DNA from: Candidatus Melainabacteria bacterium
GTDB lineage: Bacteria; Cyanobacteriota; Vampirovibrionia; Gastranaerophilales; Gastranaerophilaceae
Assembly: GCA_022009935.1 (NCBI GenBank)
Contig: CP091731.1
Coordinates: 1,798,001 to 1,862,000, forward strand
Direction of reading: 5' to 3'
Length of the DNA stretch: 64,000 nt
Below the pieces are notes generated by a model. The model was not told the DNA's origin and did no database searches. It saw nothing but the letters and a program-made list of their open reading frames with translations. The translations under genes and the position numbers were made by a program. This document shows, one piece after another, positions 54,229 through 64,000 of this stretch (positions are counted from its first letter, which is position 1; every line of letters begins with the position of its first letter).

Positions 54229-55790
54229 TTATATTTTTATTAACTTTTTTTGAGCTTCATAATCGTTTTCGCCTAAAATAGATTTGACTTCTTCAAGAAA
54301 ATTGTTTGCATCGTCGTTTTTATCCAAGCTTATTAAAACTCTCAATTTGCCCAATATAGCTTCTTTGTAGAGCTTATTTATTTCTAAGACTTCTTCATAT
54401 TTTTCAATAGCAAACTTTGGATGATTTGTATTTTCAAATATTTTTCCATACAAATAACAAACTTCTTCATCTTGTTTATTAATTTTATAAGCTTTTCTAA
54501 TATATTTTAAAGCAATTTCAAATTCGTTTTTATAAATATATATTTTGGTTATTTCTTTTAAACTTTGAATGTTATTTGGCATTTTGTCCAAACTTTTATT
54601 ATAATAAATAATTGCGTTATCAAAATCGTGTTTCAAAAAATAAGCACTTGCTATATGATTTTCAACATTTATTATGTTATCTGTCAATTTTAGAATAGAA
54701 TTTAACAAGTTTATCGCCCTATCATATTGTTGCATATTTATAGAAAGCAACCCCATGTTAATAGTCGTGTTTATATCGTTTGGATTGATTTGATGAACTT
54801 TTTCAAAATATAAGTAAGCTTCATTTAACTCACCTTTTTCCATATATAAACAGGCTAAATAGTAATAAGCCGGCGCATAATTATTATTTTCATCAATTAC
54901 TTTATTTAAATAATTATATGCTTTATCATAATCTTTGTTTTTTATCAAAACTTTTGAATAAGAGACGTAAAATTCGCTTCCTAAATCTTCTTTAAATTCT
55001 TTCAAAGCCGTTTCATAAACATTTAACGCCTCGTTTATTTTGTTTAATTCACATAAACTTTCAGCAATTATTATAAAACTTTGAACATTCTTATTAACTT
55101 TTAAAAACATATTTGCAAAATATATAGCTTCATCATATTTTTTTATTTTTAAAGCACAATAAGAAATAATATTTATAGCATCAAAATGATTTGGAGCAAT
55201 ATTTAAAAGTATTTTTAAATTCTGATAGGCGCTTTTGAAAAGTTCAATTTCAGCTTGTGTTGCGCTTAGTAAGAAAAGAGCAACGATATTTTCATTATCA
55301 TATTGATAAGACAAATTGAAACATTCAATCGCATCAGAGGGTTTATTCAACTGCAAAAAGGTAATACCCCATTTTAAATACAAAAGCGGATTTTTGGGAT
55401 TGAGTTTTTTAGCTTTTTCATAAAACATAAAAGCTCTATCATAATCACCATTTTCACTCAATGCAAAACCAAGTAAAATATATGGTTTGGGGTTGTTTTG
55501 TCAACATCAATGGCATCATAAAAGTTTTTAATGGCTTCTTCATAATTTTTCGCTTGCAGATTTGATATTCCATAATTTATATGAGCATTAGAACAAGCAT
55601 TTGCCATATTTGACGATGTTTTAAAAGTTTCGTATGCCATTTTGTATTCGCCAAGTTCAGTTAAAGCTAATCCTAAATTGACGAAAGAATATGACGGCAA
55701 AAACACCTTGCCTGAAGCGTTTTCATAAAGTTTTACAGAATTGTCAAGTTTGCTTAATTTATTTAAAAAGTTTTTAACAAAATTTTTCAT
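54229..55790 (-). CDS. TPR-repeat protein
   Basis: About 520 residues made almost wholly of 34-residue tetratricopeptide units; at least ten are visible, for example GDYDRAFMFYEKAKKLNPKN, YAPAYYYLACLYMEKGELNE and HDFDNAIIYYNKSLDKMPNN. There is no catalytic domain or signal peptide. TPR arrays bind partner proteins. Its ATG overlaps the end of the KdsC-like gene by 17 bp, so it belongs to the fliO-neuB operon. One slip near 55495. Confidence 0.78.
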
Positions 55791-56287
55791 TGTGCAACAT
55801 AACCTCATCGACCACTTTGCGAAAAGCTCCAAAACCGTTTTTATCTTTTTCAACAATTTGTATGTCTTGAACATTTTTGACTTTGTAGTTTGCAGTATCA
55901 ACAAGTAACTTTGTTTGAAATATAATTCAAACACTCAATGTCATTTATGTCATCGCCAATATAAACGGCATTGTCAAGATTTATATCAAAATCATTAATA
56001 ATATTTTTCAAAACAGTTAATTTATCTCGTATTCCTTCATAAACAAGAATTTTAGGAAATTTATTTTTTAGATATGAAATTGCACCACTTTTTTCACCTG
56101 AAATTATGACAAGATTTATCTCATTTTTTAAAAGTATTGAAGCTCCCATTACATCTGAAAAATTTATTTTTTTGTAGGATGAAAACTTTTCATCATCATT
56201 TATATAAATTGAGCCATCAGTAAATATACCGTCAAAATCGGAGATAACTAATTTAATTTTATCTTTAAATTTTAATTTGCTAGACAT
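55774..56287 (-). CDS. KdsC-like HAD phosphatase
   Basis: About 170 residues in the C0-type HAD family. The nucleophile motif is LVISDFDGIFTDGSIYI, the second motif NLVIISGEKSGAI, and the metal-site motif NAVYIGDDINDIECLNYI. After a slip near 55918 the protein ends VVDEVMLHNEKFC. KdsC removes phosphate from KDO-8-P; related enzymes act on N-acylneuraminate-9-phosphate. The neuB gene directly upstream (8-bp overlap) favours the second role. Confidence 0.75.
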
Positions 56288-57166
56288 TAACAGTAGTTTT
56301 CCTGCGAAGTTTTTTTATTATAGGCAATTCGGAATTATAAACTTTTTTGACCCCATCACCGGACACGATGGGCACTTGACGAATATCGCGAACAAGCCGA
56401 TACAACCCCTTGAGGTTCAAGGCTTGCCACTTGGTCACTTCCAAACATTGTTCTATCAAGGGTAATATGTCGTTCGACACTCACTGCTCCATAAGCAACA
56501 GCCAATACACTTGGCATTACCCCACGTTCATGACCGGAATATCCAATAGGACAATTATAACGTTCTTTTAATTCTTTTATTACATTTAAATTAATTTCGT
56601 TTAAATCCGTTGGATAAGTTGAAGTGGTATGATATAAAACAAGGTTATCGTCGCCTAAAATGCTTACCGCATGGTCAATTTGAGCCAAGCTTGACATCCC
56701 TGTTGAAAGCAAAACAGGCTTTCCCTTGCTTTTTATGTGTTTCAGCAAATCATCATCAGGTAAAGAAGCCGAAGCAACCTTATAGCAAGGTACATCAAAT
56801 TGTTCGATAAAATCAACAGAACCTTCATCCCAACAAGAAGCAAACCAAACAATATCTCGTTCTTTACAATATCTGTCGATTTCACAATATGAGTCAAAAT
56901 CCAATTCAAGGCCTTCTTTTAATTGCCTGTTTGTTGTTCCGAAAATGCTTTCACGAGGCATGTCAAGTTCTTCTTTTGTATAAACAACATCAATAGTTCG
57001 TTTTTTGAAATTTAACAGCATCGCACCCCATTGTTTTGGCAACATCTATCATCTTTTTTGCTATATCTACAGACCCGTTATGATTTATGCCTATTTCCGC
57101 TATTATAAAACAAGGCTCATTTGTGCCTATGACTTTATTTGCAATTTTAACTTTTCTCTCTTCCAT
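56280..57166 (-). CDS. NeuB-family nonulosonic acid synthase
   Basis: About 290 residues. The TIM barrel has CFIIAEIGINHNGSVDIAKK, DIVWFASCWDEGSVDFIEQF, YKVASASLPDDDLLKHIKSK, GKPVLLSTGMSS and VERHITLDRTMFGSDQVASL. These are NeuB/SpsE motifs for condensing a hexosamine (6-phosphate) with phosphoenolpyruvate. The C-terminal SAF/antifreeze-like domain present in many NeuB proteins is missing. The product could be sialic, legionaminic, pseudaminic or a related acid. Slips near 57010 and 56385. Confidence 0.8.
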
Positions 57167-57185
57167 TAATATGCTATTCCTCAAA

Positions 57186-57663
57186 TTATAAATATTTATT
57201 ACAAATACGAATAAGCTCGTTTAAATCGTCTTTTGTTGGTTCTTTTTTTCTTCTTCTTCTTCTTTCTTTATTTCATTAATTTGTTTTTTTCAACATTGTT
57301 GTTGCAAACAACTTCATTTGGACTTAACTCTTTAATTAATGATATATTTTGCTCACAAACACCCAAAAGCAAAGTTTTTCCGTTAATTTCAACAATACAT
57401 AAACTTTTATTACTTCCCAAAGGCAAAGATGATATTATATTCAACTTATTTTTATCGATTAGTTCATCTTTTGTGTTATTTATTTTTTTTGAAGTAACAT
57501 TTGTCAATTTTTTGTAAATGTACGCACTTAAATAAATCAAGCCAATAACAAGAGCAAGTGACAAAAAAGCTTGAAGGATATATGTCACATCAGGACTTAG
57601 AATTATGTTTTTGATTATTAATTTTATTTTATTTATTTTAGTCACACTTAAAACATCTACCAT
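57186..57663 (-). CDS. FliO-like flagellar biosynthesis protein
   Basis: About 158 residues after a slip near 57290. A hydrophobic helix (YILQAFLSLALVIGLIYLSAY) is followed by KLNIISSLPLGSNKSLCIVE and NGKTLLLGVCEQNISLIKEL, the FliO pattern of a short membrane protein that helps assemble the FliP export gate. The end is charged (EIKKEEEEKKEPTKDDLNEL). No other flagellar gene is adjacent. It lies 20 bp before neuB. Confidence 0.6.
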
Positions 57664-57711
57664 ATAAGCTTTATTTTAACATATAAAAGCAATAATATAC
57701 AACAGATTTTT

Positions 57712-58962
57712 TTAGTGTGTTGCCATACAAGTTTTACATTTTAAATTTAAAATGCTTTTGGCTTTTTCAAGTTGTGGGTCTTTATGATTAAGATGGTCTT
57801 TATAAGTATATTCAATTTTATAATCAGGAACAATGCCGACTTTATTTATATCAGTTCCTTTAGGAGTTAAATATTTTGCAATTGTCAAATTCAATCCTGT
57901 TCTGTTTGGAAGCGGATATATTTTTGAATCATACCTTTACCATAAGTTTTTGCCCTACTAAAGTAGCAATGCCATAATCGCTTAAAGCACCGGACAAAAT
58001 TTCAGATGCACTTGCGGTTGCTCCATCAACCAAAATAACAGTTGGTTTGTCAACAATTAACGTTTGTCTTTGAGCATTAAGTGGCATAATTGAGCCGTTT
58101 CTATCAACAACAGAAACAATTTCACCATTTGGAATAAACAAACTTGCAATAAGCAAAGCATTTGGCAAAAGCCCGCCTGTGTTACCTCGCAAATCAATTA
58201 TTAATCCTTTGGAATTTTGGTTTGTTCAAGGGCTTGCAAAAAGTGTTCTGCAACATTCACTCCAATAAAGCTTGAAATTTTGATATATCCTATACCATTG
58301 TTCATCATTTCGCTTTCAACACTTTGGATTTCAATTTCACGTCTTTGAATGTTATAGGATATTTTCTTTTTGTCACGTAAAAATTCTACCCCCACAACAC
58401 TTCCTATCGATCTGCGAATGAGTTTTGAAACATCCGACAAATCAAGTCCATGGACATCTTTGCCATTGACTTTTGTCAAAATGTCACCGGATTTTATTCC
58501 TGCTTTATTGGCAGGTGTATTCTTTAAAACATCAAGTATTACAATTTTCCCCGAAATTGATGAAATAGTAACACCAATACCTGTTATTTTTGCATCAATT
58601 TCTTCATTTTGAGATTTGAACTCATCTTCACTCATAAAACGTGAATATTGGTCGTTTAAACTTGCAAGCATTGTATTTATAGCCACATAAGCATCTTCTT
58701 GTGTTTTTATTTTGTCAATATAACGACTTCTCCAACGATACCAATCTTGTTTATTTAAAGTCGGGTCATAATATTTCGATTTTACTAAACGCCAAGTGCT
58801 TAAGTACAATCGTTTAGGATTATATCGAGCATTATTCACAAGTTCACTTGCATTAATAGTCTCTTCATTTGAAAGTTGAAAATTGTTTTTTGTTCCAAAA
58901 TAATTTATTAGCAAAATTGTTAATATTACAATTATTCCAAAATAAATAATCCTTTTTATCAT
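57712..58962 (-). CDS. ctpA: C-terminal processing peptidase (S41 family)
   Basis: About 415 residues. An N-terminal signal/anchor helix (IIYFGIIVILTILLINYFG) precedes a PDZ domain with GIGVTISSISGKIVILDVL and NKAGIKSGDILTKVNGKDV. The protease core has RGNTGGLLPNALLIAS, the catalytic Ser in GATASASEILSGAL and the Lys in a YGKG segment (restored by a slip near 57938). CtpA-type enzymes cut C-terminal tails of periplasmic proteins. A second slip lies near 58200. Confidence 0.88.
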
Positions 58963-59108
58963 TTTTTATACAAGCTCCAACCTTCCGCTATAGTATTTAT
59001 TATAACTATATTTAATAACGAAAACTATATTAATACAACAGATATTTGATTATCTTAAAAACTAGTATTGAAATGTTTAAAATAATAATAAAATATTATA
59101 AAGAAAAT

Positions 59109-59406
59109 TTAAATTCCACCATTCATAAGCGCTATTGCATTGTTAACAGCATTTTGAGAAGTTTGCAAAATATACTCTGTTTGTGGATTTATTTGATATA
59201 TTTTTACTTGTCGATATGGTGACGGAATATAATTATGCTCAATTTTGTTAATAGAGTGTGCATTTATTGGTGTTTTCACAAACTCGTCAGTTTTATTGGC
59301 ATTTTCAAAAAAGCTTTTTTGGAAAAGGTGAAGGAATATAAGACCGTTTGGGGATATAAGTTTCACCATTGTTATTATTAAAATTTATATTATTTGTATT
59401 AAGCAT
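59109..59406 (-). CDS. Small hypothetical protein with YIPSP repeats
   Basis: The start MLNTNNINFNNNNGETYIPK at 59406 overlaps the stop of the large upstream gene. After a slip near 59315 the protein of about 98 residues carries RSYIPSPFPKK and HNYIPSPYRQVK, two related five-residue units, and ends SQNAVNNAIALMNGGI. It is disordered, without signal peptide. I do not recognise it; it is probably co-translated with its upstream partner. Confidence 0.5.
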
Positions 59407-61365
59407 AGGCAACGTTTTGATTTTGACCTTGTGTTGTATATGAACTCATTTTTTGAAGTGAGGCAATTCTATTTTGTTGTTTTTGAAATTCAGCTTGTTT
59501 TTTTCTTTTCATCTGCTTCATCCAACATAGCGACAAGCAAAGTTAGATCTTTATTTATAGCTTCTTGAAGTTGTGGGCTTTGTTTAATAAGTTCTCTTAA
59601 TTCCGGATGTTGGGACAATCTTCCTGCAAGTTCTTTTACAATAACCTGATTTTCTTGAATACGTTGTTGTCTTTCCATTAATGCATCCCTTTGAGCAATT
59701 TCTGTTCTATCTTTTGGCTTTCCAAACAATTTGTGAGGTATATATTCAAGCACTTTAGTTTTCTTATCATCAATTACAAACATTCCTACAAGACCTCTTG
59801 TCAATCCGCCAACTACACCGGGAATAGTGTATGTGAAGAACTTTTTAATGCCACCAACAATACCTGTTTCGGCAGGTCTAACACGTCCACGACCCCAATG
59901 ACAAATGTGTCCAACCCACTTGGCCGGGTAATGATACCATTTTAAAGCACCTTTTTCAATTTTTTGCAAATCTTTTAAATTTTTCATTGCTTCTTGCATT
60001 GTTGAACCACCAACTTTCCATTTAGTGCCTTCAATAGTTCTGCTCGCTATTGCAGTTGCATTTGAACCAAAATTATTTATATAATTAGTCTGGTCTTGAA
60101 GAGCTTGGAATTGTTTTGCTGACATTCCAATACCACGAAGTGAGGCAAATTTGTTTATTACATTTATTGAAAAGCCTAAAGTCAACATAGAACCTATTTC
60201 ACGGAAAACACTTTCAGCAAGAACTTTGCCACGGTCTTCTTTATCTGCTGTTGCTGTTTCTTCAATTACATTGCTTAAAAATATGCTTGAAGTGCCATAG
60301 AACCAAACCAGCCGGCTGTGTTGTTCATAATCGCTTCAGTTGCAAATAAACCTGTTTTTTGCAAGTCCTTTACCTAATTTAGATTTTGCAATATTATCAC
60401 GTCCTTGAATTACATCTAATTTATGAAGAGCTGAGTCAAAATTACATTTACGACCTGTTATTGTCTGTATAGCAGTATTCCATAAACAAGCAATTTTTTT
60501 AGGGAAAGTACCTGCTTTTTTTCAAATTTTCAAGCCCACCTTTGCCATAATTCATTGAACCATAGCACCACTTTCCTTTTAAATGTAGCTTATCATATAT
60601 TTCACGCATTACTTTTTTCAAAATCATCTCTGGCTCCAGGGGCAGAATTGACAGCTTTTGAAGTTAAATCTTCCAAATTTAAATACTTATTAGGACATAC
60701 AGTTGTAAGACAATTTTCAAGTGCTTCCATTGAAATTGAAAAAACTTTGCCATTTTTAGAAAAAACACGTCCATCGCTTTTTCCACCAATTGGATTGCGG
60801 AAAAATACATCAGCAATTTCGTTTATATATTGAGTTGAAACTCCGCCTTCCATACTCTTTGCCAAAGAGAATGTTGCATGACTTTCTTTTCCTGAGTCAA
60901 TAAAACAGCTAAGGAACGTATTATTTTTTGCCCATTTTGTTATATTCGTCTTAAAGTTTGAATATCCGGCTGAAATATTATCAGTTAAGTTTTTAAACCA
61001 TTTGCATTTATTACCGATTCCATCTATTGCATTTTTAAAACCGTCAGAAATAGCGTCTCCAACAGAGCCCAAAAAACTTAAATATGTTTTTTTACCATCT
61101 CCACTTCGCGAAAGATGTTTTTCTATGCCTTTTCCTGTAAGCCACAAAAGAGCAAATGTTCCAATCCCAACAGCCCACTTGAAAGCAGGTTTTTTTAAAT
61201 AAATTTTTAATACGCTTTGTATTTTCATAGTCTTCAACTTTTGAACACTTTTTGTTTCATCTGACCAAGTTTTTGTTCACGTTCATGTCGTTTTGTGTCA
61301 GAGGCGTTATCATAAGAACTTGTAAAATGTTGATTTGTGTTTAACCCTGTGTAACTTATAGACAT
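59399..61365 (-). CDS. Large membrane-associated hypothetical protein
   Basis: About 650 residues after repair. The start MSISYTGLNTNQHFTSSYDN is followed by a charged helix and a hydrophobic stretch KWAVGIGTFALLWLTGKGIE. Later regions include MEGGVSTQYINEIADVFFRN, a second hydrophobic region with GGIKKFFTYTIPGVVGGLTR, and a helical charged end (RTEIAQRDALMERQQRIQEN) closing SYTTQGQNQNVAYA. Slips lie near 61245, 60612, 60535, 60365, 60290 and 59513. No known domain is visible. AAGGTG lies upstream of the start. Confidence 0.55.
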
Positions 61366-61442
61366 AATAAATCTACACCTTATACTTTAATTCCACTATA
61401 TAATAAATAAAGTATTTTAGCGTAATTTTATTGCTACAAATC

Positions 61443-61474
61443 AAAAAAAACACTTAATAAAACTTAACAAAGTG
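61443..61474 (-). terminator. Probable intrinsic terminator of the DprA-like gene
   Basis: On the minus strand CACTT pairs with AAGTG across an A/T-rich loop and is followed by eight T residues, directly after the stop codon. The stem is short. Confidence 0.55.
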
Positions 61475-62037
61475 CTAATCTAAATAGAAAACAGTAACAA
61501 CTTTATGACTTTCTTCAGCGTGTTCAATGGCTTTGTGAAGTGTTGAAGAAGTGTGAGAAAAGGAAGCATATAAGTTGTTGACAATCGTCAATAATCTCGC
61601 GGTTGCAAATGCGAGAAGCATCTGCAAGAGTCATCATAGCTCTGTCAGCGTGTTCGATGATATTTGGAACACCAATAAGCTGGTCTTGAACATCAGATGG
61701 TTGTTGACCTATTGTTTTGGGGTAAAATAACTTTTAAACGACTGGGGTTTGATTTCATTGCACCACGAATAACAGCAGCATTTGTTCCGCTTGAACCACC
61801 AGATGTGATTATGGAATTGCCTTGACGTATTAAGGCTGTGGCAAGCATTTCTATAATTTGTTGATGAGTGATGGTAAGATTGCGACTCCCGATAATTGCA
61901 ATTTTTTAGCTTGTTGTTGGATAGTTGCAAGCTCTGCAGCCAGTTCGTCAACAGTGTTGGCATCTTCTTGAGAAACCGTATCCAAATCACTTATCGGTAC
62001 CATAATCGAGGGGTTTGTTTTCTTTCTCATCAGCCAT
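61475..62037 (-). CDS. DprA/Smf-like Rossmann-fold protein
   Basis: About 185 residues after repair of slips near 62010, 61910, 61722 and 61580. The segment IAIIGSRNLTITHQQIIEML leads to NSIITSGGSSGTNAAVIRGA, the pattern of DprA and related LOG-type folds (G-S-R, S-G-G-x-G-x-D-A). The C-terminal IEHAEESHKVVTVFYLD is short and the winged-helix domain of true DprA is absent. DprA loads RecA onto incoming DNA; this short form may instead be a nucleotide-binding relative. Confidence 0.6.
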
Positions 62038-62139
62038 ATATATGTTCCTATCCTTTTTTCTTTTGCTTCACAATCTAAATAAATATTTTTTTATACTATA
62101 ATATAATATATATTAAAATACTATTTTGGAAAATTGTCA

Positions 62140-64000
62140 ATGGAAAATATAATAAATACTTTAAATATAGAGCAGCAACAAGCTGTAAATCAATGTTTTG
62201 GTACCATGCTTATTTTGGCAGGCGCAGGAAGTGGTAAAACTCGTGTTTTGACAACAAGAATTGCTAATTTAGTGCACAATGGCGCAAATCCATATTCAAT
62301 CATGGCTGTAACTTTTTACTAATAAAGCGGCAAAAGAAATGCGAGAACGATTAGGCAAAATTCTTGGTGATGATACTGTTAAAAAAATGTGGGTCGGTAC
62401 TTTTCACAGCATTTGCGGACGCATTTTAAGATATGATATTGACAAATACAAAACAGAAGAAGGGCAAAGCTGGGACAGCAATTTCGTTATTTATGACGAA
62501 ACGGACTCAAACACTATTATTAAAAATGCCATAAAAAAATTAAATTTAGATGATAAAATTTATGCACCAAAACTTGTTAAAACAGTGATCTCAAATGCAA
62601 AGAACAAAATGCAAAATGCTTATGCTTTCCAAACAAAAGCACGTGACTATAAAAGTGAAAAAATAGCATCAATATATGAAGAATACGAAAAAGAACTTAT
62701 TTTAAATAATGCACTTGATTTTGACGACATGCTTCTTATTACTGTTAAGTTGCTTGAAAATAATTCAGAAGTTCGTGAAAAATATTTCTCACGTTTCTCA
62801 CATATCTTAGTTGATGAGTTTCAAGACACAAACCCATCACAGTATTCTTTGATAAAAAGCATTTATACAAACAATTTATCAGAAACGGAACTTGAAGGAA
62901 GAAGTTTATGCGTTGTCGGTGATGTTGACCAATCAATCTATAGTTGGCGAGGTGCAGATTTTAAAATCATTTTGAATTTTCAAAATGATTTTCGCAATAC
63001 AACTTTAATAAAACTGGAGCAAAATTATCGTTCTGTTGCAACTATTTTGGAAGCTGCAAATTATGTTATTCTAAACAATTCTCAACGTATTGATAAAAAT
63101 TTGTACTCCAATATGGGAAAAGGTGAGAAAATAGAACATTTTGAGGCAATAAATGAATCAAACGAAGCAAACTATATTGCTTCAAAAATAGAAAGTTTGA
63201 AAACAGATGACAAAAGTTGGGAAGATTTTGCAGTTTTATATAGAACAAATTCTCAATCTCGTGCCATTGAAGAAGCATTAATTGCAAAAGGTTTGCCATA
63301 CAAAATGGTGGGTGGCTTGAAATTCTATGACAGAAAAGAAATTAAAGATATTATTGCATATTTAAAACTTATTTATAATCCAAACGACGGTCAAAGTTTG
63401 AAACGTATTATAAATGTGCCTAAACGTGGCATTGGAGCAACCACTGTAAAAAAACTTGAAACAATTGCTCAAATTCAGGATTTATCCTTATTTAACATTA
63501 TTACAAATATTGATGAATATGATGATTTTAACAGCTCGACAAAGTTAAAACTAAAAGACTTTGCAAACACAATTTTAAAACTTATTGATTTTTCAAAAGT
63601 AACTCTTGAATTAAATGAAATAATAGGTTTCATTATTGAACAAAGCGGTTATTTAAAAGAATTAAAAGAAGATGAAAACAAAATAGAAGCTCAAAGCAGA
63701 ATTGAAAACCTTCAAGAACTTATAAATGTGGCAAAAGCATTTGAACCACAGGAAGATGACAATCTTTTGGGCGAATTTCTTTCTCAAGTTGCACTTGTTA
63801 GTGATTTGGATAGTGTAAAAAATGAAAATGAAAAACGATGAAAGCATCACTCTTATGACACTTCATAGCGCCAAAGGACTTGAGTTTGATACTGTTTTCA
63901 TTGCCGGTATGGATGAAGGGATATTTCCTCACAGCAGGTCGTTAAATGATAATTCTGAAATGGAAGAAGAACGCAGACTTATGTATGTTGGTATAACAAG
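62140..64000 (+). CDS. UvrD/PcrA-type DNA helicase, 3' truncated by window end
   Basis: It starts MENIINTLNIEQQQAVNQ at 62140, behind GGAAAA. The helicase motifs appear in order: I (LILAGAGSGKTRVLTTRI), Ia (MAVTFTNKAAKEM after a slip near 62317), II (ILVDEFQDTNPSQY), III (CVVGDVDQSIYSWRGAD), IV (FAVLYRTNSQSRAIEE) and V (ITLMTLHSAKGLEFDTVFIA), and motif VI begins ERRLMYVGIT at the very end. It translocates 3' to 5' in repair and replication restart. Another slip lies near 63838. The C-terminus lies outside the window. Confidence 0.9.

Overview
The window is strongly AT-rich bacterial chromosome, most likely from a gut lineage of non-photosynthetic relatives of cyanobacteria (Gastranaerophilales, within Melainabacteria/Vampirovibrionia). 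The clues are lineage-style hypothetical proteins that start with 'MGMAASQARLLSITAR' or carry a 'SFKG/TFK' block near the N-terminus, a Gram-negative lipopolysaccharide gene set (MsbA, LptC/LptA-like, GT9 heptosyltransferase, KdsC-like phosphatase, MlaE permease) and a FliO-like protein. The assignment is inferred from gene content; no rRNA is present to confirm it.

A technical property dominates the reading. Almost every gene longer than about 500 bp is broken into two to ten pieces by one-base frameshifts, mostly in A/T runs, while protein similarity continues across each break. Genes are therefore reported here as whole loci spanning the breaks. This looks like an unpolished long-read assembly, not mass pseudogenization.

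Layout. 1-7.2 kb: a partial metallophosphoesterase, a small XRE regulator, mini-RNase III (mrnC), a glycosyltransferase, a crcB/formyltransferase/endonuclease IV-like operon and a class A beta-lactamase-like protein. 7.3-13.7 kb: gyrB, a membrane-linked AAA+ ATPase with unusual nucleotide-binding motifs, and lineage-specific unknowns. 14-20.7 kb: msbA, an acyltransferase, an integrase remnant beside the initiator tRNA, metY, and the rpsF-ssb-rpsR operon. 20.9-34.4 kb: glyS, lptC-lptA-yraN, mlaE-ilvE, rpoZ, a paired chromate transporter, mutS, ribD and an ArsB/NhaD permease. 34.4-35.06 kb: a non-coding GC-rich island full of nested inverted repeats. 35-37.6 kb: ruvB, an unknown gene and a heptosyltransferase. 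37.7-47.4 kb: a complete de novo UMP operon (pyrK-D-E-B-C-F-carA-[53-aa ORF]-carB) preceded by a leader ORF and an intrinsic terminator that suggest attenuation. 47.4-49.8 kb: lineage-specific unknown genes, three of them tightly overlapped. 49.8-64 kb: uvrA, lysC, TPR/KdsC-like/neuB/fliO, a C-terminal processing protease, a ~650-aa unknown membrane protein with a small partner, a DprA-like protein, and the start of pcrA/uvrD running off the end.

The strongest candidate for something undescribed is the 34.43-35.06 kb island. It holds at least nine helices, a candidate pseudoknot and a 361-bp unit bounded by 15-bp inverted repeats, so it could be a large structured non-coding RNA or a miniature mobile element. 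Secondary candidates are the pyr leader, the carA-carB intergenic micro-ORF, the three-gene 48.0-49.8 kb cassette and the recurring SFKG-type N-terminal tag.
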